From Mycobacterium asiaticum (GTDB lineage Bacteria; Actinomycetota; Actinomycetes; Mycobacteriales; Mycobacteriaceae), in contig NZ_LZLQ01000015.1 of assembly GCF_001673315.1 (NCBI RefSeq), forward strand, positions 124,001 to 188,000: DNA of 64,000 nt, read 5' to 3'. Below are positions 8,616-16,660 of the stretch, one piece after another. The notes beneath the pieces are model-generated. The model saw only the letters and a program-made list of their open reading frames with translations. It was not told where the DNA came from and searched no databases. Within the stretch, counting starts at the first letter, position 1. Every line of letters begins with the position of its first letter. Made by a program: the position numbers and the translations under genes.

Positions 8616-9623
8616 ATGAGTGACGCAACTACCTTCAAAGCACTGGTTGCGCGGAAGGACGATGACGAAGTAACGGCGGTGGTCGAGACTTTGGCGGAAG
8701 CCGACCTTCCTCCCGGCGAGGTCATCGTCCGGGTGCGCTATTCAAGCGTCAACTACAAAGACGCACTGGCACTTACGCCGAATGGTGGTGTGGTGCGCGA
8801 CTATCCGATTGTGCCGGGTATCGACCTCACCGGCGAGGTGGTGTCGTCGGAATCCGACCAATTCGCCGCCGGGGACATGGTACTTGCGCACGGCTATGAG
8901 ATCGGCACGGGTAGACACGGCGGCTACGCCGAATACGCACGGCTGCCTGCGGATTGGCTTGTCAAGCTGGGCTCGCTGAGCCCGCACGAGGGCGCGGCCA
9001 TCGGCACCGCGGGGTTCACCGCCGCGATGAGCGTGCAGGCACTGCAGCGGCACGGCATCGCCCCTGAGGACGGGCCGATCGTAGTGACGGGCGCTACGGG
9101 CGGCGTGGGGTCGGTGAGTGTCGACCTGCTGGCTGCAGCGGGGTACGAGGTCGTCGCCTCGACCGGCAAGCCCGATGCCGCGGAGCATTTGAAGATGTTG
9201 GGCGCGACCGAGGTCATCGGCCGGCTGCCCGAAGACCCCAACGCTAAACCGCGTCCGCTGGGCAAGGCGCGGTGGGCGGGGGCGGTCGACTGTGTCGGAG
9301 GGGCAACCCTGGCCGATGTGCTGAGCAACGTTCGGTACGGCGGAGCCGTTGCTGCCAGCGGACTTACGGGAGGTGCCGGCCTTCGCACGACAGTGATGCC
9401 GTTCATCTTGCGCGCTGTCTCTCTGCTGGGCATCGACTCGGTACAGATGCCAATCGAACCGCGGCGTGCGCTATGGGAAAAGCTGGGCAGTTCTATGCGG
9501 CCACAGCATCTTTCGGATGCGCTGCATGACGTGGACGTCAAAGACGCGGTCAGCGTGATTGACGAGGTGCGGGCCGGAAAGTATTCCGGCCGCGCGGTGG
9601 TACGAGTCGCCGGCGGGTTCTAG
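8616..9623 (+). CDS. MDR-superfamily oxidoreductase, AcuI/YhdH type (acrylyl-CoA reductase-like)
   Basis: A 335-residue zinc-free medium-chain dehydrogenase/reductase. Diagnostic features are SSVNYKDAL near the N-terminus, YPIVPGIDLTGEV, the nucleotide-binding loop VTGATGGVGSVSVDLL (about residues 157-172), SLLGIDSVQMP, and the final GKYSGRAVVRV. These match the YhdH/AcuI group, which reduces acryloyl-CoA or similar enoyl compounds with NADPH. A GAAGG ribosome site precedes the ATG. It is transcribed away from tetR, so the 200 bases between them hold both promoters. A role in removing a toxic enoyl intermediate of the catabolic locus is plausible but inferred. Confidence 0.88.
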   Translation: MSDATTFKALVARKDDDEVTAVVETLAEADLPPGEVIVRVRYSSVNYKDALALTPNGGVVRDYPIVPGIDLTGEVVSSESDQFAAGDMVLAHGYEIGTGRHGGYAEYARLPADWLVKLGSLSPHEGAAIGTAGFTAAMSVQALQRHGIAPEDGPIVVTGATGGVGSVSVDLLAAAGYEVVASTGKPDAAEHLKMLGATEVIGRLPEDPNAKPRPLGKARWAGAVDCVGGATLADVLSNVRYGGAVAASGLTGGAGLRTTVMPFILRAVSLLGIDSVQMPIEPRRALWEKLGSSMRPQHLSDALHDVDVKDAVSVIDEVRAGKYSGRAVVRVAGGF

Positions 9624-9671
9624 CTACGCGCGACCTCACCGACGCCTGACTTCTCCGACGGCGTGGTGTTC

Positions 9672-10940
9672 TCAGCCAACCGGAGTGAAGGTCACGTGCA
9701 GTTCACGCAGACCCCGCAGAATGAAGGTTGGCTCGAATTCGTAGTGGCGCTGGCCCGCTGGGCCGTGATGTGCCTCCGAGATCGCGATATCCGCCATGCG
9801 GTCGAGCACTCTGTTCATCGAGATCCTGCCCTCCGCCCTTGCCAGAGGAGCACCTGGGCACGAGTGAATGCCGCGGATGAAAGCGATCTGTTCTCGTACA
9901 TTCGGTCGATCTATGTCGAACGTGTTAGGGGAGCTGAATTTCCTATCGTCGCGGTTACATGCCCCCGGCAGCAGCATGACCGTAGTTCCCGCGGGCACCT
10001 CTACTCCCCCGACCGTGGTGGTCTTGCGAGCCATCCTGAAGTGAGCTTTAACCGGGCTCTCGGTGCGTAGGGTCTCTTCGAGGAAGGCTGGAATTTTGTT
10101 GCGGTCCTCTCGAAGAGTCGCTTGCAGTTCGGGGTTCTCAGCGATGATGCGGAACGCTGCGCTGACGAGCTTTGTAGTGGTTTCTGTTCCTGCGGCGAAG
10201 AGGAACGTCGACAAGTTCATGACTTCCTCGATCTCAGGCGTCGATCCGTCCTCGTATTTTGCCTGGGCCAGCTCAGTCAATACATCGCCACGCGGCGAGC
10301 GTCTGCGGTCTTCGATATAGGCGTAGAACTTCTCGTTGAGCCATTGCAGGGGATTGTGCGCTGTTGTCCCCTCCCCTAGCTCGCCCGCAACCTGGGTCCC
10401 GAATTGCGCTCTGAAGTCGTCGTGATCGTTTTGCGGAACCCCCAACAGATCGGCGATGACAAGCAGGGAGAAAGGGTTGGCGTAATCCGACAAGAACTCA
10501 CAGCTGCCGCGCTCGAGGAAGGTGTCCAACTGGTCGTCGGCCAACCGCCACATGAACTCTTCGTTCTCTTTCAGGCGCTTCGGGGTGATCAACCTGTTCA
10601 TCAGGCTTCTGGTCCGGCTGTGCAGCGGGGGGTCTTGATTCGAGATGTGCTCTGCCATGGGGGCAATATGGCGATGCTCCTCGATCAGATCGGAGACGTC
10701 GTCGGCTTCGTCGGGACCGAAGGGGAAACCAGAGAACGGACCCGCCAGGGAGTTGCACGACGAGAAATAGGCGGAGTCCTTGTAGACCGCGAGAGCTTCC
10801 TCGTAACCGGTAATGGCCATCACGTTGAACGGAGTTGCCTGGGCCACTGGACATTTCGACCGAAGGTGGTCGAAGTAGTCATACGGGTTGGGCACCAGGG
10901 TTTCATCGGTGAAAAAGTCAACTGCGTCGAAATCTGTCAT
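9672..10940 (-). CDS. Cytochrome P450
   Basis: A 422-residue soluble bacterial P450. It has the I-helix oxygen-binding motif AAGTETTTK (about residues 249-257; Glu in place of the usual Asp), the ExxR pair within EETLR (289-292), and the haem loop FIRGIHSCPGAPLAR with Cys361 as axial ligand. P450s of this type need ferredoxin and a reductase; neither is encoded in the window. It is the last gene of the left-pointing operon starting near 15600, 98 bases after a second P450. The ATG at 10940 has a close AAGAAGG. Substrate unknown; sterols, terpenes and fatty acids are the usual mycobacterial substrates. Confidence 0.92.
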   Translation of the reverse strand: MTDFDAVDFFTDETLVPNPYDYFDHLRSKCPVAQATPFNVMAITGYEEALAVYKDSAYFSSCNSLAGPFSGFPFGPDEADDVSDLIEEHRHIAPMAEHISNQDPPLHSRTRSLMNRLITPKRLKENEEFMWRLADDQLDTFLERGSCEFLSDYANPFSLLVIADLLGVPQNDHDDFRAQFGTQVAGELGEGTTAHNPLQWLNEKFYAYIEDRRRSPRGDVLTELAQAKYEDGSTPEIEEVMNLSTFLFAAGTETTTKLVSAAFRIIAENPELQATLREDRNKIPAFLEETLRTESPVKAHFRMARKTTTVGGVEVPAGTTVMLLPGACNRDDRKFSSPNTFDIDRPNVREQIAFIRGIHSCPGAPLARAEGRISMNRVLDRMADIAISEAHHGPAGQRHYEFEPTFILRGLRELHVTFTPVG

Positions 10941-11038
10941 GCCTTCTTCTCATTCCTGTCAACGAATACATGGCGACGATCAGCCGGCGAGAGACTCACT
11001 GACCGGCACCGCACGAGATCGCTCGGAGTCACCAAACC

Positions 11039-12253
11039 TCAGGCCGGGTCGAACAACACCGGCAGCGACGACGGTGAGCGGAAGACCATGCCGCGGATGT
11101 GCGGGTCGTCGCCGTCAGGATCGAGGCGGAGGTTGGGTAGTCGGTCGAGTAAGAGGTTGATGGCAGTGCGCATTTCCAATCGCGCGAGGTGCATGCCCAG
11201 GCATACGTGGACTCCGTAACCCCAGCTGATGGGAACTTTCGCCTGCCGGAAGATGTCGAAGTCGTCGGGTTTGACATACCGATCTTCTTGGCGGTTGGCC
11301 GCGCCGAGCATCGGCATGACCGATGATCCTTGAGGAATGGGCACTCCGGCCAATTCGGTATCGCGCGTGGCGACGCGAGTGATGTTGAGCAAGGGCGCAT
11401 CCCAGCGCACGGCTTCTTCGATGGCTTGGGGTATCAGTGACCGGTCGGTGCGGATCGCGTCGAGTTGGTCGGGGTGGGTGAGAAGTGCGAACAGCAAGGT
11501 GCCCAGGGAGCGGTACGTGGTTTCCACGCCGGCCGGAAGAAGCAGCCGGATGAAGGAATAGATGTCTTCGTCATCGAGTTTCTGGCCGTCGATTTCGGCC
11601 GCCGCCAGGCTGCTGATCAGGTCCTCGCGCGGCTCCGCCCGACGCGCCTCCAGGATCGGGGTGAAGTAGTCGACCAGCGCCTTCGACGCGGCCAGACCGC
11701 GTTCGGGGTAGACGGTATAACTCAACATCGAGATCGACCACCGCTGGAATTGCGGGAAGTCCTCCTCCGGCAGGCCGAGAAGTGCGGCGATGATGCGGCT
11801 CGGATAAGGGAACGTAAAGGTTTTCACCAGATCGGTGGCACCGTCGGCGACGAATCCGTCGATCAGTTCGTTGGCGACGCGGCCCACGATCTCGTCTTCC
11901 CAACGAGCTAAAGCTTTTTGGGTGAACGCTTTGGTCACCAGCGAGCGCAGCCGGCCGTGGACGGGTTCATCCATACCCAACATCACGCCGTGGCCAAGCA
12001 CGTCGCCGAAGATCTGGATCACGGCGCGGGACGAGAACGTTTCGTCGTCGCGCAGCATCGTCTGAATGTCCTCGTGGCGGTAGACGATGAAGACGGGTTT
12101 GCCTTCCTCGCCGGGCAGCATCGACGTTTCGATCCGCAGGATCGGAGTCTCGTGACGCTGTTTGGCCAATTCGGGGTAGGGGTCGCGGACATCGCCCGAC
12201 ACCATGTCGTCAAATGCGGCGAAGTCTTCGAGTGCGTCAAACAGCTCTGACAT
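11039..12253 (-). CDS. Cytochrome P450
   Basis: A 404-residue P450, distinct from its downstream neighbour. The I-helix motif is LLPAGVETTYRS (AGVETT at 241-246), the ExxR is in EEAVRW (280-283), and the haem loop is ISWGYGVHVCLGMHLAR with Cys351; the conserved Phe of the loop is replaced by Trp. AGGAGCAAC directly before the ATG is a clear ribosome site. Only 42 bases separate it from the SDR gene upstream. Two different P450s in one operon with an SDR point to stepwise oxidation of one scaffold (inference). Confidence 0.92.
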   Translation of the reverse strand: MSELFDALEDFAAFDDMVSGDVRDPYPELAKQRHETPILRIETSMLPGEEGKPVFIVYRHEDIQTMLRDDETFSSRAVIQIFGDVLGHGVMLGMDEPVHGRLRSLVTKAFTQKALARWEDEIVGRVANELIDGFVADGATDLVKTFTFPYPSRIIAALLGLPEEDFPQFQRWSISMLSYTVYPERGLAASKALVDYFTPILEARRAEPREDLISSLAAAEIDGQKLDDEDIYSFIRLLLPAGVETTYRSLGTLLFALLTHPDQLDAIRTDRSLIPQAIEEAVRWDAPLLNITRVATRDTELAGVPIPQGSSVMPMLGAANRQEDRYVKPDDFDIFRQAKVPISWGYGVHVCLGMHLARLEMRTAINLLLDRLPNLRLDPDGDDPHIRGMVFRSPSSLPVLFDPA

Positions 12254-12295
12254 GTTGCTCCTATCAGGTCGCGGGACAAGCCTTAGATTTGTTGG

Positions 12296-13324
12296 TCATT
12301 GCTCCCGCTCACCCGCATTGCTCCCACTCTCCTCGGGCGCGGACTGGGTTGGTGAGAACCGCATCGCGAGCGAGGCCAACCGCGCCATGACCGGCTGTGG
12401 AAGCACCTTGGCGGCGGACACCATCGCCCGCTGTGCAGTCGTCAATGGGTAGGCGCCGCCGCGCATCGATCCAAAGCGCGGGATGCCCAGCACCATTCGC
12501 GACATGTGATGCATTCCGGCAGCGGGAAGCAACCTGCTCGATACCAACAGCATTGACGCATCGGGGCCGACGCCATGGCGGCGAAAGGCACCCTGGTCAT
12601 CCAGCGCCTTCATCAAACCGTCGGTGAAGCGCTCCGGCTTGCGGGCGAATTTGATTGCGAATCGGCCGCGGCTGTTCATCGTCTGATGGAGACGTGCGTA
12701 AGCACCCGAGAAGTCACGATCGTCGGTGGTGCCGGCATCGGTGATGATCTCGGTGTCGTATGTACCGGTGACCAGGACTGTCACACCGATCCCGAAGGGG
12801 GCTACCTCGAAAGCCAGCGATTCGCCCCACCGCTCCATCGCAGCCTTGCTCGCCGAGTACGGACCCGTGGCCGGCTGCCCACGCACCCCCGCAGCACTGC
12901 TGACGAGCACGATGCGTCCCCGCCCCGCCGCCCGCATAGACGGCAGCAGCGCCTTGGTCAAGGCCACCGGCGCAATAACGTGGGTGGTGAACATGTTCTG
13001 CCACAACGTCGTATCGGTCTCTTCGACCATGCCCGCCGCCGAGATTCCGGCGTTGTGCACGATCGCATCCGGCGCACCGACACGCTCCACGATCACTTTG
13101 GCAGCCGCTGAGATCGATGCGGCGTCCATCAAGTCGAGCTGGACGCCGATGAGCCGATCGTCGTTTTCGGCCGCTCCGGTCGCATCCCGTAGCAGCGCCA
13201 TCCCCGGCTCAGGTGTACGCATGGTGGCGACCACTCGCCAGCCCTCGCGGTAGAGGCGTACCGCCGACGCGAAGCCGAGCCCGCGTGAGGTCCCGGTGAT
13301 CACGACGGTTCGAGGATCAGCCAC
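12296..13324 (-). CDS. Short-chain dehydrogenase/reductase (SDR) with C-terminal extension
   Basis: A 342-residue classical SDR. The cofactor loop TGTSRGLG is at residues 10-17, HNAGIS at 90-95, and the active site is SS at 142-143 with YSASK (Tyr156, Lys160). About 80 residues beyond the usual SDR end form an extension with a possible amphipathic or membrane-proximal part (MVLGIPRFG, VMARLASLAMRF). A longer upstream frame is a shadow of the AveC-like gene. The GTG at 13324 overlaps that gene by eight bases and starts the protein six residues before the first strand. It should oxidise or reduce an alcohol/ketone produced by the P450s. Confidence 0.87.
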   Translation of the reverse strand: MADPRTVVITGTSRGLGFASAVRLYREGWRVVATMRTPEPGMALLRDATGAAENDDRLIGVQLDLMDAASISAAAKVIVERVGAPDAIVHNAGISAAGMVEETDTTLWQNMFTTHVIAPVALTKALLPSMRAAGRGRIVLVSSAAGVRGQPATGPYSASKAAMERWGESLAFEVAPFGIGVTVLVTGTYDTEIITDAGTTDDRDFSGAYARLHQTMNSRGRFAIKFARKPERFTDGLMKALDDQGAFRRHGVGPDASMLLVSSRLLPAAGMHHMSRMVLGIPRFGSMRGGAYPLTTAQRAMVSAAKVLPQPVMARLASLAMRFSPTQSAPEESGSNAGEREQ

Positions 13325-14459
13325 GGGAGTCCGGGGTCGCGCAACGGTTGCTCTTGGAACCCAACTCCACGTCAGGGCGACCATGGGGCAGGGCGTACTG
13401 CCAGGTGGCCCACTTACCCACCGAGTACGGCCCCTTGGCGCCGTTCTCTTCGTAGTAGCCCTGCGGGTCGAAAACCTTGGCTTCGGGGTACGGCCACGGG
13501 CACGCCACCGACGTAGCCTGGCCGCTGGCTTTGATTGCCCAGAACCAGCCGCCGTAGGCGAAGTACGCGACGTTGATAATGGCAAACATGACGAGGAAGG
13601 TGCCCAGTACCGGCCGCGATGGGAACAGTTTCGCCTTTGCCGCCAGCTTCTCTGCCACCGATTTTCCCGTGTCATCGCGGTAAACGAGGATGGCCGCCGG
13701 GATCATCACGAAAGTCACTCCCAAGGACTCCCAGATCAGTGGGAACTGGAACGGCGTCCCGACATAGATCGACCCGAACGGGATCACCTGCGAATAGATG
13801 TAGAGACCGGTGCGAATTGATCCGACTTCGAGAATGGCGTCGAACACGAAGCCGATGACCAGTACCAGTCCGCCTAGGCTGATGAGCGGATGCCTGCTGA
13901 CGAATGCTTCGGGACCGCGCTTGGCCTGCAGCTTGCGCAGTATCCACACCGCAACGAAATACGGTCCGAAATAGAACGTCACGTAACCGAACACGATGAA
14001 CGGTTCAACCGTCGGCGACATCATGATCAACAGCCAGGATTCCGGCCAATGCAACAGATCTGGGTTGTACACCGCGTACGGCGCCCAGTTCATGATCGGG
14101 TCCTGCCACACAATCAGCGTCGTGACCAAAAACATCAACATCACCGGACTGCCGGGATTGCGACGCCAACCGACAATGAAGACGGCTACGAGGATCGCGA
14201 GCATGATTGCCGTACCGAACTGGATCATATTCATCCAGCTGAATCCGAAGAGGTATTCGACCGGGCGGGGCCTACCCTCGGTGTTCGGATTCGCCACTCG
14301 CGGATCGAGTTTCGTGCGCGAGACCGCGATGAACAACCCGACGAAGGCGAGCAGACCGATGCCGGCCAGCCACGAACCTACGCTGCCAGTACCTCTTCGT
14401 CCGGTGGGTGATTGCTTCTTGGCATCATCCAGCACTGGCGTTGACTCTCCGGTCCCCAT
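13317..14459 (-). CDS. AveC-type spirocyclase family membrane protein
   Basis: A 380-residue protein with about six to eight hydrophobic helices (for example WLAGIGLLAFVGLFIAV, GTAIMLAILVAVFIVGW, PFIVFGYVTFYFGPYFVAVW, VLGTFLVMFAIINVAYFAY). The segment WQDPIMNWAPYAVYNPDLLHW is one I associate with the spirocyclase AveC family, named after avermectin AveC. Mycobacterial members have no known reaction as far as I know. The ATG at 14459 has AGGAGTG six bases upstream and lies four bases after the previous stop. Genes of this family commonly travel with a solute-binding-like protein and P450/SDR enzymes, as they do here. Confidence 0.75.
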   Translation of the reverse strand: MGTGESTPVLDDAKKQSPTGRRGTGSVGSWLAGIGLLAFVGLFIAVSRTKLDPRVANPNTEGRPRPVEYLFGFSWMNMIQFGTAIMLAILVAVFIVGWRRNPGSPVMLMFLVTTLIVWQDPIMNWAPYAVYNPDLLHWPESWLLIMMSPTVEPFIVFGYVTFYFGPYFVAVWILRKLQAKRGPEAFVSRHPLISLGGLVLVIGFVFDAILEVGSIRTGLYIYSQVIPFGSIYVGTPFQFPLIWESLGVTFVMIPAAILVYRDDTGKSVAEKLAAKAKLFPSRPVLGTFLVMFAIINVAYFAYGGWFWAIKASGQATSVACPWPYPEAKVFDPQGYYEENGAKGPYSVGKWATWQYALPHGRPDVELGSKSNRCATPDSRG

Positions 14460-14463
14460 GCGT

Positions 14464-15576
14464 TCACTCCTGACCAAATCGGTCGACTAGGTGCGAGTTG
14501 ACGCCGTCGGCGTCCAATGTGCGGGCGACGAGGTACCCCGCGCCCATCCAGGCCCGGCGGGTCCACTTCCCGAATGAAACTCGCGTGCCGGGCGCACCGG
14601 AGGCCGCAGGCATCATTTTCACCCGCTCGAGCGCTTCTTTGACTCCGCGCGGGCTCAACGGGTGGGCATCGCCGAATGCCCGCACCAGCGTCGAGGCGAT
14701 ATCGTGATTGACCACAGAAACGCAGTACTCCGGACGGTTCCCGTACTTCGCCTCGTAGCGGTCGAGGAAGTCCTGCCCGAGCTGGTTGGCCTCGTCATAC
14801 TGGTCGACACCGATCCAACCCATGAACGCTTGCCACATCACCGGATTGATCCACGCGTTCTGAAACGCGGTGGTCGTGAAACGCGGTGGATCCCAACCAA
14901 CAGCTTCCAGTGCGGGATTGATGAATACGATGCCGAAGCCGAAGCCAAAGTGAACGATCGCTTCGGACCGCGCCTCGTGGAGGGATGCGACCGCGGCATT
15001 GATGTCTTGGGCCGTCTGCGCAATTGGCGCCTCAGCGACGATTCGAAGTCCTCGACGTGCGCAGGCGCGCCGAAAATTACCCAGGTAACTCTCGCCGATC
15101 AGGTTCTGTTCGACCAAGACACCAACCGTGCTCAGGCCCCTCTTGGCGATCAAGTCGGCTATGAAGATGGGCTCGTCGGTCATCGACCCCTGCGGGAAGG
15201 AAAACGTCCACTCTCCCAGCCAGTCGTCTGTCCCAGTGACACTGATCGCCGGCACCTTGAACCGCTCCTCGATCGCCTCACGCGTCGGCACCACGTTGTC
15301 AGTGATGTTGGGCCCGAACACAACTAGGCAACCCTCGTCGACAAGTTCAGCGTAGGCGTCGATCACCGCCTTGACTGTCCCCTTGGGCAGACCCTCCACT
15401 TCCTTGTAGATCACCTCTACCTGCCGATCAAGGATCCCCTTCTCCTGGGCATCCTCGAAGACGAGGTCCAAGGACTGGACGAACGAATCCAGCAACTCCT
15501 TAGGGAAATTCGCGGCAAGCGTGAAGTCCATCAAGTAACCGAGTTTGATCGGGTGGGTTTTGCTCTCGTAGGACAC
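14464..15576 (-). CDS. Periplasmic-binding-protein-fold protein without export signal (branched-chain amino-acid type)
   Basis: A 370-residue type I periplasmic-binding-protein fold (leucine-binding type). Typical parts are the opening IKLGYLMDF strand, VVFGPNITDNVVPTREAIEERFKVPAIS, and GVLVEQNLIGESYLGNFRRACARRGLRIV. There is no signal peptide, lipobox or N-terminal hydrophobic stretch: the mature fold begins within ten residues of the GTG at 15576, which GGAGG precedes. No permease or ATPase genes are adjacent. It is therefore probably a cytoplasmic ligand-binding or scaffold protein for the AveC/P450 pathway rather than part of an importer (inference). It is the first gene of its operon. 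Confidence 0.82.
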   Translation of the reverse strand: MSYESKTHPIKLGYLMDFTLAANFPKELLDSFVQSLDLVFEDAQEKGILDRQVEVIYKEVEGLPKGTVKAVIDAYAELVDEGCLVVFGPNITDNVVPTREAIEERFKVPAISVTGTDDWLGEWTFSFPQGSMTDEPIFIADLIAKRGLSTVGVLVEQNLIGESYLGNFRRACARRGLRIVAEAPIAQTAQDINAAVASLHEARSEAIVHFGFGFGIVFINPALEAVGWDPPRFTTTAFQNAWINPVMWQAFMGWIGVDQYDEANQLGQDFLDRYEAKYGNRPEYCVSVVNHDIASTLVRAFGDAHPLSPRGVKEALERVKMMPAASGAPGTRVSFGKWTRRAWMGAGYLVARTLDADGVNSHLVDRFGQE

Positions 15577-15612
15577 AGCACCTCCGCCGCCACAGACCTA
15601 ATATTTGTTCAG

Positions 15613-15641
15613 AACCTAACGCCTGCTCTGCGCGACGTCAA
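15613..15641 (-). promoter_or_regulatory. Predicted sigma-A promoter of the SBP-AveC-SDR-P450 operon
   Basis: TTGACG (15641-15636) and TAGGTT (15618-15613) are separated by 17 bases. Predicted transcription starts about 30 bases before the GTG at 15576. The -35 overlaps the stop codon of the upstream ATPase gene. The bases around it, CTGATTGAC upstream and TATTAGGTC (15605-15597) downstream, recur in the same positions at the promoter of the VWA gene (18421-18376). Confidence 0.6.
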
Positions 15642-16486
15642 TCAGGCCGGCGGGCGGACCCACCCAGGTAGATGTCGATCATCTCGTTGAGGCCCCGGGA
15701 AACGCTCACGTCGTCGGTGAGCGGGCCTGCGATCGCGGCCCTTGCTGCATCGGTGATGGAAAGGCCTTCGCTGATCAGCTGACCTGCTGCGATAAGCACG
15801 CGGGTGGACGCCACCTCGCGCAGTCCCCCAGTCTCCAGGCGGCGGATCGCCTGACCGAAGCGAACCAGTTCGGCAGCGGTCGCTGACTCAACGCCCGACT
15901 CGTGGACGACGATCCCCTGCTCGACCTCTGGGGCGGGATATCCGAACTCGATCGCGACCATGCGCTGCCTGGTCGAGTCTTTGAGGTCCTTCAGGACACT
16001 CTGATAACCGGGGTTGTAGGAGACGACGAGACCGAAGCCCGGCGCTGCGTCAAGGGTGATGCCGAGCCGCTCGATCGGCAGCTGACGTCGGTGATCCCCC
16101 AGCGGGTGTAGCACGACGGTGGTGTCTTGGCGGGCTTCCACAACCTCGTCGAGGTAGCAGATCGCACCCTCGCGGACCGCGCGGGTCAACGGTCCGTCAA
16201 CCCAAGCTGTTTCATCACCACGCAGCAAATAGCGGCCCACCAGGTCGGCGGTCGTCAGGTCGTCGTGGCAAGAAACCGTGATCAACGGCCGGCCGAGATC
16301 ATGGGCCATCGCCTCCACGAATCGAGTCTTGCCACACCCGGTCGGACCCTTCAGGACCAGCGAAAGCCCTTGCCGGTAGGCCGCCTTGAAGATCGCCTCC
16401 TCGTTGCCCACCGACCGGTAGTAAGGACGTGCCCGATCGGTCTGGGGCCCGGCGCCGTTCTGCGGGAACCCGGCCTCGTTGTTCAT
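15638..16486 (-). CDS. MoxR/CbbQ-NirQ-NorQ family AAA+ ATPase
   Basis: A 282-residue AAA+ protein of the CbbQ/NirQ/NorQ group. Walker A is GPTGCGKT (47-54), Walker B AICYLDEVVEA (about 108-118), with VSYNPGYQSVLKDLKDSTRQRM covering sensor 1 and the arginine finger. CbbQ-type ATPases remodel or insert metal into a target enzyme together with a VWA partner (CbbO/NorD). The next gene upstream encodes exactly such a VWA protein. A GAAGGAAGG ribosome site precedes the ATG at 16486. The target in this locus is unknown; the co-controlled P450/AveC operon downstream supplies candidates. Confidence 0.88.
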   Translation of the reverse strand: MNNEAGFPQNGAGPQTDRARPYYRSVGNEEAIFKAAYRQGLSLVLKGPTGCGKTRFVEAMAHDLGRPLITVSCHDDLTTADLVGRYLLRGDETAWVDGPLTRAVREGAICYLDEVVEARQDTTVVLHPLGDHRRQLPIERLGITLDAAPGFGLVVSYNPGYQSVLKDLKDSTRQRMVAIEFGYPAPEVEQGIVVHESGVESATAAELVRFGQAIRRLETGGLREVASTRVLIAAGQLISEGLSITDAARAAIAGPLTDDVSVSRGLNEMIDIYLGGSARRPD

Positions 16487-16660
16487 CCAAACCTTCCTTC
16501 GTCCGCACCGTTGCGGTCAGTTTCGCCGAGCGCTATCAGGCGCGACCTATGCAGCTTAGACGGAACAGATGTTTGTTTTCAACTGTGGGCGGTGGGACCT
16601 GGACACTGGTAGTCGGCGAGTATCGTTGCCGGACAATCTGACTCGACGCACGGCAGACTC

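Noticed and set aside
12296..13675. SDR gene extended upstream to 13675
   Set aside because: The added 117 residues lie over the AveC-like coding sequence in another frame and are Arg/Thr/Pro-rich without fold features.
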